NCBI GenBank assembly: GCA_966210515.1 | Contig: CBIHLM010000014.1 | Location: forward strand, 14,363 to 78,362 | Direction of reading: 5' to 3' | Source: Paradesertivirga sp966210515 | GTDB taxonomy: Bacteria > Bacteroidota > Bacteroidia > Sphingobacteriales > Sphingobacteriaceae | DNA length: 64,000 bases | Shown here: positions 34,931 to 43,003 of the stretch, piece by piece | Layout of the letters: each line of letters starts with the position of its first letter | Position numbering within the stretch: position 1 is the stretch's first letter | Translations under genes and position numbers: made by a program | Notes under the pieces: model-generated | Seen by the model: the letters and a program-made list of their open reading frames with translations, nothing else | What the model was told of the DNA's origin: nothing | The model's database searches: none

Positions 34931-37390
34931 TTAATAATTTATAATGAGTTCTATGTTCGATTTATTATCGCGGGAAGTTTTCATGTAAACAACATTCTCT
35001 TTGTCATCAAAGAAATAACCACTCTTTCCGGATAAAACCGATTTTGAAATGGATACAACTTGTTTTCCATTTTCTGTTATAGCAGATGGTTTCATTCCAT
35101 CTTCTAAGCGAATTTTCGCAAGATAGGTGCGCTGCTCAGGCTCGTAATGTCCGGTAGTTTTACTGATGTGCACTTTTAAATTCTTTGGATTCACAGTGGT
35201 AGTTATCCGACTGAGTGCGAACTTCCCGGTTTGATATTGCAGACTTAATCCGTCATCTTCATACAACTCAAAAGAAGAACTTTTGCCGGGGAAAATATCG
35301 AGGGTAATTTCATTAACAGGCTTTTCTCCGAAATACTTCATCTCGGGCTGCATCGGTATAATCGCTCCAGCTTTCGCGAAAAGAGGTATCGTATCTAAAG
35401 GAGTCACTACATGGATGTACTGCTTCCCTGAATATTTTTTTCCGGTCCAATAGTCGTACCAATCTCCTTCCGGAAGATAAACGGTTTTGGTTTTTGCACC
35501 TTTCGTAGTAACGGGAGCAACCATCAGATTATTCCCAAAAAGATACTGATCACCTATATCATACACATTTTTATCGTTCTGATACTCGAGAACTAAAGCA
35601 CGCATTAAAGGCATACCGCTTTGGTACATATTAAATGCGTTGCTATACATATATGGAATTAAGCGATATCGTAACAGATCGTATTTCTTAAAATTAGCAA
35701 GTGCTGCCTCGCCATAATTCCATGGCTCTTTATAATTTGGATGTTCCATACCAAACACCAGGGCAATGGGACTAAACATTCCAAATTGCACCCAGCGTAT
35801 GTACAATTCGGGATCGGCTACATGCTCGAAACCACCCATACAATGCGACCAATAACCTATTCCTGAAACGCCAATATTAATTCCGGCTTTTATGACCGGA
35901 GCAAAATATTGCCATTCACTTGGCCAATCGCCGGCAAAAATGAAGGGGTAACGCTGTATACCGGCATAACCCTCGCGGGTCTGATTTAATCCGCGCATGT
36001 TATTCAGGGTTTGAAATTTTTCGAAAGGAGCCTTCGCGTAAGCGATAGGAAAAACGTTATGTAATTTCTGAGCTGTTTTATCCGTCGGACCAGTTTTATC
36101 GCTTTCGTTAGCTAAGCCGCCGAATGCACTTCCTTCATCTGTTTTTAAGAACATTGCGCCCTGAGATGCAACTTTCATGACACCATTATTCCACCACCAG
36201 TCAACCGATTTTTGATCGAAGAAATTCACGAACTCACCTTTTCCGCCAGGCTCGGGATATACGAATCCTTGCTGGCGTGCCTGATCTAAAAGATTCATGG
36301 TGTTTCCATTATCAAAGCGTGGTCGCAAATGCAGCCCGACCATTTTGTAATTCATGGCATAAAGGCTATCAAACATGCCTTTTGGATTTTTGAAGGTTTC
36401 GCGCCACTCGAAGGATGTTGCACCCTTACCGCCATTTTTACCAAAAATTCTCCAGGTAGAGTCAAGCCAAAGTAAATCTACCGGAATACCCAAGGCCCTG
36501 AACTTTCGCGCAAGGGCTATAACATAACTATCGGACGTTTCAGCTTCGTGGCCCCAGGTTCCGCCGCTGTAAGTTCCGGCATGTAAGCCAAAAGCAAATT
36601 TCGGAATTAAAGGCGCCTTACCCGTCAATGCAGTATAATCGGCGAGTATTGAGGGGAAAGTGGGACCATATATAAAATAATAATCAAGTTCACCGTCGGC
36701 TGCTTTGAAACTGTACTGATCGTCCTGGCTCGCACCCATATCCCATTCGGTAGCAAAGGAGTTATGAAGGAAAATACCGTAACCCTGTGTGCTCATAAAA
36801 AACGGCACAGGCGAATAGTTCGCTTCCAGAATATTGTACGCACCTACCTCATGCGGTAAGCCGCGGCCACGCCCTACGTTGAGCTTAAGTTTTTTGCTTT
36901 TTTGATCGATGAAGTCCATCCGTTCGCCAAACCCAAAAAAATGCTCCTCTGCTAATAATTTTTTGTTTACGCCAACTGCTAAGCCTTCCTTAAATGCACC
37001 TGCATTGTTTTCGGAAGATAGGAGCTTGCCCTGCTTGTCATAAACATCTATCCGGAAGGGCGATTTATATACCCGCACATCAAGCTTGGACGATTGAAGA
37101 AGGTAATGATCATTATTTTGTGAAGAAATTATGTCCTGCGGAGGCCATACATAGTTGGAAACCATCCAAGGTTCGTTCTCTTCGAAAGTTCTGCTCCATG
37201 ATGTTCGCACCCGAAACATGCCGGGGGTACAAAATTCTATTTTGACATCGGAATTTGAGTTCGAAAAAAAGAATTCATTTCCCTGTTTTTTAAAGCCTGA
37301 ACTATAACTGCCCGCAGGTTGAGCAGACGCAGAAAAACAGAATAAAATAAAGCAGAAGAGAAGACAGGAATATTTTTGGTTAGGTAACAT
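34931..37390 (-). CDS. GH31 family alpha-glycosidase
   Basis: 819 residues, signal peptide ending FSASAQ (~residue 24). N-terminal beta-sandwich, TIM barrel from ~260, C-terminal beta-domains. The GH31 signatures are FGFGERMDF, GIPVDLLWLDSTWR, LKTDEGSAFGG (nucleophile Asp418) and FAGDWPSEW (general acid Asp488). The nucleophile context KTDEG differs from alpha-glucosidases (WxDMNE) and is closer to alpha-xylosidase and alpha-galactosidase branches. Coexpressed with GH2. Substrate in pectin side chains not assignable by eye. Confidence 0.9.
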   Translation of the reverse strand: MLPNQKYSCLLFCFILFCFSASAQPAGSYSSGFKKQGNEFFFSNSNSDVKIEFCTPGMFRVRTSWSRTFEENEPWMVSNYVWPPQDIISSQNNDHYLLQSSKLDVRVYKSPFRIDVYDKQGKLLSSENNAGAFKEGLAVGVNKKLLAEEHFFGFGERMDFIDQKSKKLKLNVGRGRGLPHEVGAYNILEANYSPVPFFMSTQGYGIFLHNSFATEWDMGASQDDQYSFKAADGELDYYFIYGPTFPSILADYTALTGKAPLIPKFAFGLHAGTYSGGTWGHEAETSDSYVIALARKFRALGIPVDLLWLDSTWRIFGKNGGKGATSFEWRETFKNPKGMFDSLYAMNYKMVGLHLRPRFDNGNTMNLLDQARQQGFVYPEPGGKGEFVNFFDQKSVDWWWNNGVMKVASQGAMFLKTDEGSAFGGLANESDKTGPTDKTAQKLHNVFPIAYAKAPFEKFQTLNNMRGLNQTREGYAGIQRYPFIFAGDWPSEWQYFAPVIKAGINIGVSGIGYWSHCMGGFEHVADPELYIRWVQFGMFSPIALVFGMEHPNYKEPWNYGEAALANFKKYDLLRYRLIPYMYSNAFNMYQSGMPLMRALVLEYQNDKNVYDIGDQYLFGNNLMVAPVTTKGAKTKTVYLPEGDWYDYWTGKKYSGKQYIHVVTPLDTIPLFAKAGAIIPMQPEMKYFGEKPVNEITLDIFPGKSSSFELYEDDGLSLQYQTGKFALSRITTTVNPKNLKVHISKTTGHYEPEQRTYLAKIRLEDGMKPSAITENGKQVVSISKSVLSGKSGYFFDDKENVVYMKTSRDNKSNIELIINY

Positions 37391-37476
37391 ATTGGATATT
37401 ATTAAAAAGGGATAAGTGCCTGAATAGCATTTTAGAACACTCCACCAAAGACCTACAATCGCAAGAACGCTTTAAA

Positions 37477-37517
37477 TTGCATTGTTTGGCTAAAACATGT
37501 TCAGCAAAACAATGCAA
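37477..37517. terminator. hairpin after the GH105 gene
   Basis: 15-bp arms (37477-37491 and 37503-37517) with one mismatch and an 11-nt loop. It lies 23 nt downstream of the GH105 stop on the minus strand and is followed by TTTAAAGCG, a poor U tract. Probable 3'-end or mRNA-stabilising stem. Confidence 0.5.
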
Positions 37518-37539
37518 AATCGCTATGTCCCTTCTTCGG

Positions 37540-38700
37540 TTATTCCTTCATTTTATAAACTTCGCTTCCTGCCATCAAATAACAACCAAGTCCATAATCT
37601 TCAAAATCTGGTTTACTTGTATAACTTACCGGCTGACCGTCTTTGGGTTCTTTACCGGTGCCCTGTACATAGCCCAGGAAGCCATTTTTATGTACTGATT
37701 CTTTAGCCATGGCGTTCCATGCTTTAACTAGAGGAGGTGTATAAATCTCCTTGCTTAAAATCCCGTTGTTAACGCCCCAAGCCATTCCATACACAAATAA
37801 AGACGTTCCGGTAGTTTCTTTTCCTCCAAAATTATTGGGGTCGTGCAAACTTACATTCCAAAAGCCATCAGCCCTTTGAATCGGAAGCAGGGCCGCCATC
37901 ATATCTTTATAATCCTGCATATACTCATTATAATGAGTATCGGATTTTGGGAGCATATCCAAAGTACGTACTAAAGCAGCGACTACCCATCCATTTCCTC
38001 TTGACCAATAGCAGTCTTGTCCGTTCGGCTCAGTATAGGGAGGATCGAAATCTTTATCTCTCCACCAAAGTTTGTCTTCAGGATTCCACAATCCCTTATC
38101 TCCATGCTTTGTTTTTGTGTAGTTATACAGTTCGTACATTTTATCGAAATACTTAGTATCATTATATAACACACCTAATCTTGTAAACACAGGCATTGCC
38201 ATTTGCAATGCGTCAATCCACCACCAATCGTCAACTTTTTCGCTAGCCAGCATACCGTCAACAGCGGTTTTAATATCCCGTATTCTTTCTTCCTTCTTAT
38301 CAATAAGATACAGATCGATATACGTTTGTCCGCAGGTTTGATCATCAGCATTCTGACGGTCTCTGGCGGTTCCGCTTCTTAAGCCCCAGTTATGTTTTTG
38401 ACCCCAGTCTACTGCGTAATCGTAATATACTTTTTGTTTCTTTTCCTTCGGCTCTATGCGATAAAGCTCCATTAATCCCTCATAATATACACCCCGTGTC
38501 CAGATATTGCTAGGCCGCTCTCTATTGGTAACAATAGACTTCCCCGGATCGGGCCACTTATTCATAAAGTATTGATTGGTTAATCTCATTTGCCTCAACA
38601 CTTTTTTCTTCCCGGGAAGTTTCTGTGCATTCGCTTCAGTAAAAATCAAGGAAATAAGAATTATAGCTATTACCTTTATGAGTGAACGAAAATGTATCAT
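37540..38700 (-). CDS. GH105 unsaturated rhamnogalacturonyl hydrolase
   Basis: 386 residues, signal peptide ending TEANAQ (~residue 26). Removes the 4,5-unsaturated galacturonate left at the non-reducing end by rhamnogalacturonan lyases (YteR/RhiN type). (alpha/alpha)6 barrel signatures: IWTRGVYYEGLMELYRI, GTARDRQNADDQTCGQTYID, KVDDWWWIDALQMAMP with the catalytic Asp163, and YWSRGNGWVVAALVRTLDML. Secretion suggests periplasmic action. It lies 11 bp after the acetylesterase at 38712 and acts logically after the PL11 lyase. Confidence 0.93.
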   Translation of the reverse strand: MIHFRSLIKVIAIILISLIFTEANAQKLPGKKKVLRQMRLTNQYFMNKWPDPGKSIVTNRERPSNIWTRGVYYEGLMELYRIEPKEKKQKVYYDYAVDWGQKHNWGLRSGTARDRQNADDQTCGQTYIDLYLIDKKEERIRDIKTAVDGMLASEKVDDWWWIDALQMAMPVFTRLGVLYNDTKYFDKMYELYNYTKTKHGDKGLWNPEDKLWWRDKDFDPPYTEPNGQDCYWSRGNGWVVAALVRTLDMLPKSDTHYNEYMQDYKDMMAALLPIQRADGFWNVSLHDPNNFGGKETTGTSLFVYGMAWGVNNGILSKEIYTPPLVKAWNAMAKESVHKNGFLGYVQGTGKEPKDGQPVSYTSKPDFEDYGLGCYLMAGSEVYKMKE

Positions 38701-38711
38701 ACGTGTATTAT

Positions 38712-39512
38712 TTACTGTTGTGATTTTAAATATTTCTTTAAGGGATTATTCTTCAATTCCTTCAAACCCTGTACTACCGATTCAGCATTTACCCTGGCCC
38801 CCGCTTCAATGGTATGTGTAGCATCGGTAGTATTGAAGTAAGTCGACCTCACCTTTGCCTCACCTTCTTTATCATAACGATCTGCCGTTATCCTGTTAAG
38901 ATCAATAAAATATGCTCCGCCCTGCTGCGCGGCCTGCTGAGCCCATTGGCCATAACTATCAACCGACCGGTGAACCTTGCCGTCGGTCCAGCTATTTCTT
39001 GGAATTAGCGAGGCTACAATCGGAGTAGCCCCTTTCGCTTTAATATCTGAAATAAACTTCCTGATATACCATCCGTAAGTATAAACAACCTCTTTTTGTT
39101 TAGTAATGGGATTGTATATTTCTTTACTTTCATCTCCATTCCCCTTTATTGTTCCACGGGCGCGGGCAGAATCGTCCAGCGGACTGCTGTCATTATGACC
39201 AAACTGCATAATAACGTAATCACCCTTTTTAATCTGAGGTAATACAGCTGCCCATCTGCCTCTATGCATGAAACTACGGCTACTGGTTCCACCGAGTGCT
39301 TCATTTTTGACAGAGATTTTTGTAGTATCAAAGTAAGCCGCAATGATGTCGCCCCATCCCCATCGGCCACCATCTCCCATACCTTTACTTCCGTGTCTGA
39401 CAGTCGAATCGCCAATTAAAAAAAGTTTAGGCTTTTGCTGCGGCTTCATAACCAGACAAGAAGAAACAACTGCGACGATTGCCAGTAGAATAAGTTTATA
39501 GGTTTTGTTCAT
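38712..39512 (-). CDS. CE12-type rhamnogalacturonan acetylesterase (lipoprotein)
   Basis: 266 residues. Lipobox VVSSC (Cys19), so membrane-anchored. SGNH-hydrolase blocks: GDSTVRHG with Ser36, GGTSSRSF, FGHND (residues ~104-108) and DATHTIEAGA with the catalytic Asp/His near residue 228. Removes acetyl groups from galacturonate of rhamnogalacturonan so that PL11 and GH28 can act. Cotranscribed with GH105. A paralogue of similar size, without lipobox, lies 154 bp upstream. A TCTCA-type array precedes the start. Confidence 0.9.
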   Translation of the reverse strand: MNKTYKLILLAIVAVVSSCLVMKPQQKPKLFLIGDSTVRHGSKGMGDGGRWGWGDIIAAYFDTTKISVKNEALGGTSSRSFMHRGRWAAVLPQIKKGDYVIMQFGHNDSSPLDDSARARGTIKGNGDESKEIYNPITKQKEVVYTYGWYIRKFISDIKAKGATPIVASLIPRNSWTDGKVHRSVDSYGQWAQQAAQQGGAYFIDLNRITADRYDKEGEAKVRSTYFNTTDATHTIEAGARVNAESVVQGLKELKNNPLKKYLKSQQ

Positions 39513-39550
39513 CAGAAAAGATTTGAGATGTGAGACTTGAGATACGAGAG
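39513..39550 (-). repeat. TCTCA-type repeat in the acetylesterase leader
   Basis: Plus-strand 39519-39550 is a run of degenerate 7-8-mers of the type TTGAGA(T/C), starting 7 nt from the ATG. With the gene it reads as TCTCA units, matching the rhaM leader at 31891-31923 in both sequence type and distance. Confidence 0.6.
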
Positions 39551-39666
39551 CCTGAAATTTTCAACCGGTTTGTGTTGTTAAAGCATGTAAGTTTCATATG
39601 TATTAAAAATTAAAGAGAGTCCGTCATGATTAAACAACTCAGACCCATTAACACGAATTTAAAAAC

Positions 39667-40443
39667 TTAACGAAGAAACTGAGCCAACGTTAGTTGGTTC
39701 TGAGATTTAATCCCTTCTGCTACTGAAGCGGCATTCTCAATAGCACCTGCTTCGTTGGTGTGGGTATGATCTCGGGGGAAGAATTCCTTCACTTTTTCCG
39801 GACCCATCTTATCATATTTATCGGCAGATATCTGATTTAAGTCTATAAAGGCTACCCCTTCACGCTCAGCTGCTTCTTTTGCCCACTTCCCGAAATCCTT
39901 ATTTGCACGCTTAACTTTTCCATCGTCCCACTGGTTTCTGGGAATCATTGACAGAACAACAGGTGTTGCACCTTTAGCTTTCGCCTCATTTATAAACTTC
40001 CGCAAGTATGCACCATAGGTAAGTACAACTTCCTTTTTACCATCACGCCACGTCAATTCTTTTGTTTCATCTCCTAAACCTCTTAATACCCCACGGTATC
40101 CGGCTTTGGTGGTGTCGGGAGTACTTCCTTCGTTATGCCCGAACTGCATTAATACAAAATCACCGGGCTTTAAAGTTGAAAGGACTTTTTCCCAGCGGCC
40201 TTCTTTTATAAATGTCCGGGTACTGCGACCAGCCATCGCCTGATTGTTAATAGCAATACGGGTTGTGTCCAGAAAATTACCTAGATAAGTTCCCCAGCCA
40301 CGTTCTGAGTTATTGAAATTGCGAACTGTTGAATCGCCTATGATATAAACGGTTGGTTTATCCTGCTGACGAAAAGCAACAATCAATAAAACAATTGCTA
40401 TTAATGCCGGCCATAATTTCTTAATTGATACTACCTTATTCAT
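39667..40443 (-). CDS. second CE12-type rhamnogalacturonan acetylesterase
   Basis: 258 residues with an N-terminal hydrophobic segment (~10-24) that may be a signal peptide or anchor but has no lipobox. SGNH blocks: IIGDSTVRNF (Ser38), AMAGRSTRTF, FGHNEG and RDHTHTNEAGA with the catalytic Asp/His pair. Similar in layout to the esterase at 38712 but clearly diverged, so likely with a different acetyl position (O-2 or O-3) or different location. It has 348 bp of gene-free sequence upstream, suggesting its own promoter. Confidence 0.9.
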   Translation of the reverse strand: MNKVVSIKKLWPALIAIVLLIVAFRQQDKPTVYIIGDSTVRNFNNSERGWGTYLGNFLDTTRIAINNQAMAGRSTRTFIKEGRWEKVLSTLKPGDFVLMQFGHNEGSTPDTTKAGYRGVLRGLGDETKELTWRDGKKEVVLTYGAYLRKFINEAKAKGATPVVLSMIPRNQWDDGKVKRANKDFGKWAKEAAEREGVAFIDLNQISADKYDKMGPEKVKEFFPRDHTHTNEAGAIENAASVAEGIKSQNQLTLAQFLR

Positions 40444-40791
40444 AGTTTTTAAACGTTTTTAATTGCCTGCTGATATAAATTTTGGTTTTAAAATACCTTT
40501 AGGTCTAAGAGCAGAAACATATCTTCTCGATATAAAAAAATCCGGAAACAGTTCTGTTCATTATTGGCCTATAAATCGGTCCCTAAAATAAGTGATTTGA
40601 ATAGGCTTAACCGTCATGCTCTATCATGCAGCGGGTATAAATAGTACATTAAAAAGGCAAATATCTCTTTTAAATGGCTTTTTTGTTACCCGGGAGTAAT
40701 ACACATGTTACATTTTCAATTGAAAAAAACAGAATTCTATTGTATAAATCAGATTCACCTCCGCCAAATAACGAACGTAAATCGCCCCTGT
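40444..40791. other. 348-bp spacer upstream of the second acetylesterase
   Basis: A+T-rich, no gene on either strand and no good TAnnTTTG on the minus strand. It must contain the 3' end of the PL11 transcript and the promoter of the esterase gene, but I cannot place either. Confidence 0.5.
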
Positions 40792-42705
40792 CTATTTATT
40801 ACCACCCTTATACTTCACCAACGTAATTTTTGGTTTTGGAGGAGTTTTCATTTCCGGACCGATATAAAAACTAGTATGCGGCGGCTGGTTGTATGCCACA
40901 TTTTGCCATGCTATACTTAAACGGTATTGAGGGTCGTGCATAAATGTATAGAAACGATTTGCTGCCGGAATTGTGGTAGAGAAGATTCTAAGTTCTTTTC
41001 CATCACGAGTGCGGTACATTACTTCCTCGCGCCAGTCTCCAAGGATATCGGCACTTAAAGCAGGTGTGGATTTTGTACCATTGTTATGCACACAATTGTA
41101 CTGAGCCGCATTTAAAATTATATCGGTTTTCTGATTCGTATAATCCCATTTACCCACGGTGGTTGAGTTTAAAATTTCGCTTAACATATCTGCATCCCAA
41201 AATATGCCAAAATTCACCGCTGGGGTACGTTCGGCAATTTTATTCCCCTTTACATCAAACATCCCGGTAATATTTGCACCGGCTACCCATGATTCAAAAC
41301 CTTTATAACGAGGATCAACATCTAAAGACAAGCCTCGTCCCGGACCTTCACCATCATCACCTGCTTGTACTGAGGCTTTCTTCCATATCACCTCCCCGGT
41401 GCGGGCATCGCGAAAGTTCGCTCCGGCATCACCAAAGCGCTCCTGAATACTAAAAACTTCCAAACCTGGCCTGGATGGATCTAAATCTGACACATGCAAT
41501 GCATCAGCATGTCCGATCCTGGTAGTATAAAGACCTTTGCCGTTGTCGTCCAAAGTCATCTGTCCATATACAATTTCATCTTTTCCATCGTCATCCACAT
41601 CAGCAACACTTAAATTATGATTGCCTTGTCCGCGGAATGGACGATTTTCTTCACTGGAATCGCTATCAAAAACCCAACGCTGACTTAGCTTTCCATTTTT
41701 TAAATCCCAGGCGGCAATTACAGTTCGGGTATAATAACCGCGACACATGACCAAGCTCGGGTGCACCCCATCGAGATAGGCTACCGCTGCCAGGAAACGG
41801 TCGCTCCGGTTGCCATTTCCATCACCCCAAATTTCACGCAATTCCTCAGGTGTCGGATCAAGCTTAGTTGGATGGCGTGGGGGATTGTAGCTCGTAGTAT
41901 GGATTTCGGCGCCTGTTAATCCGTTGAATACGGTAAGAAACTCCGGGCCTTTTAAAATCATTCCACGCTGATCGCGATAGTCTTTCGTAGAATCGCCTAT
42001 TACTTTACCCTTGCCATCGATCGTTCCATCGGCAGTTTTACAGGCCACTTCGGCAATACCGTCGCCATCTAAATCATACACCATAAATTGGGTATAGTGT
42101 GCGCCTTCGCGGATATTCCTCCCAAGATTTATTCTCCAAAGCAGAGTTCCATCGAGCTTATACGCTTCAAGGATTGGTGGATCGGTTAAACCAGCTTGCG
42201 AGTTATCACGGCCACGGCCGGACTGATGTAATACAATTTCATATTCGCCGTCGCCGTCCAGGTCGGCAACCGACGCATCGCCGGGATTATAGCCAGCCGG
42301 TGTTTGTAATGGCACGGACAAATAAGGCACTGCGGGAGAGTTCGCCTTTAAAACGAAGGATTTACTGGTTTCAATTTCCTTTCCTTTGACTACTGCCTTT
42401 ACGAAATATGCATTCGACTTAAGAGAATCTCTTCCTGTATCAATGAAATCTGTAGTTTTTACAAGTGTTTGCTTATTTAACTTTACCGGACTGCCGCCAT
42501 TCGCAGAGCGATAGAGGTTAAATGCGATATCTGAAGGATCAGTACCAAGCATCCGCCATCCAACGTATACTTTTCCATCACCTTGATTTATGGCGATCAT
42601 GCCACGACCAAGACTTTCCATCTGGCGCTGAGAATAAGCTTCAGAAAAAGTTAAAAATGTTGCAAACAGCAATAGCCACTGATAAATTGGTACGGATCGT
42701 TTCAT
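40792..42705 (-). CDS. PL11 rhamnogalacturonan lyase
   Basis: 637 residues, signal peptide ending TFSEAYSQ (~residue 26). Cleaves the rhamnose-galacturonate link of the RG-I backbone by beta-elimination. The N-terminus has the fibronectin-like start MESLGRGMIAINQGDGKVYV and WRMLGTDPSDIAFNLYR, then an eight-bladed propeller with calcium loops DLDGDGEYE, DLDGDGIAE, DVDDDGKDE and signatures ACKTADGTIDGKGKVIGD, GNRSDRFLAAVAYLDG, YYTRTVIAAWD and LGDWREEVMYRT. These are close to Bacillus YesW/YesX. Its products fit the GH105 enzyme. Transcribed alone after the terminator at 42946. Confidence 0.95.
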   Translation of the reverse strand: MKRSVPIYQWLLLFATFLTFSEAYSQRQMESLGRGMIAINQGDGKVYVGWRMLGTDPSDIAFNLYRSANGGSPVKLNKQTLVKTTDFIDTGRDSLKSNAYFVKAVVKGKEIETSKSFVLKANSPAVPYLSVPLQTPAGYNPGDASVADLDGDGEYEIVLHQSGRGRDNSQAGLTDPPILEAYKLDGTLLWRINLGRNIREGAHYTQFMVYDLDGDGIAEVACKTADGTIDGKGKVIGDSTKDYRDQRGMILKGPEFLTVFNGLTGAEIHTTSYNPPRHPTKLDPTPEELREIWGDGNGNRSDRFLAAVAYLDGVHPSLVMCRGYYTRTVIAAWDLKNGKLSQRWVFDSDSSEENRPFRGQGNHNLSVADVDDDGKDEIVYGQMTLDDNGKGLYTTRIGHADALHVSDLDPSRPGLEVFSIQERFGDAGANFRDARTGEVIWKKASVQAGDDGEGPGRGLSLDVDPRYKGFESWVAGANITGMFDVKGNKIAERTPAVNFGIFWDADMLSEILNSTTVGKWDYTNQKTDIILNAAQYNCVHNNGTKSTPALSADILGDWREEVMYRTRDGKELRIFSTTIPAANRFYTFMHDPQYRLSIAWQNVAYNQPPHTSFYIGPEMKTPPKPKITLVKYKGGNK

Positions 42706-42813
42706 AAAGGAATAATTGGTTCAGGTAAAATAAACGAAAGACTAATTACTGACCATCATGGTCTGTTATGCACTTCGGACTCCGCCTTGTTCAAATAACA
42801 GTATTATACCGTT

Positions 42814-42821
42814 CAAAATTA
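42814..42821 (-). promoter_or_regulatory. candidate -7 promoter element of the PL11 gene
   Basis: Minus strand TAATTTTG matches TAnnTTTG, ~110 bp before the PL11 start and downstream of the terminator at 42941-42962, as expected for a separate unit. No clear -33 box. Confidence 0.35.
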
Positions 42822-42940
42822 GGCGTTTGCCGGATATTACGATAAACTCAGTAATGCAGTTGTTACATAGCAGATTGTAATAAGCTCATTACAAGCCCAT
42901 TGAACCGAACACAACTGGTGCTAAAGTATTGCCAGAAATT

Positions 42941-42962
42941 AAAAAGGCCGGATGAACCGGCC
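42941..42962 (-). terminator. intrinsic terminator of the upstream part of the pectin locus
   Basis: On the minus strand GGCCGG-TTCAT-CCGGCC followed by TTTTTAATTT: a GC stem with U tract, 41 bp after the stop of the six-hairpin gene at 43004. It separates the SusCD-led transcript from the PL11 gene. Confidence 0.85.
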
Positions 42963-43003
42963 ATATATGTTAGAATTTTTAACAATCAAATAACATAGTG
43001 ATC

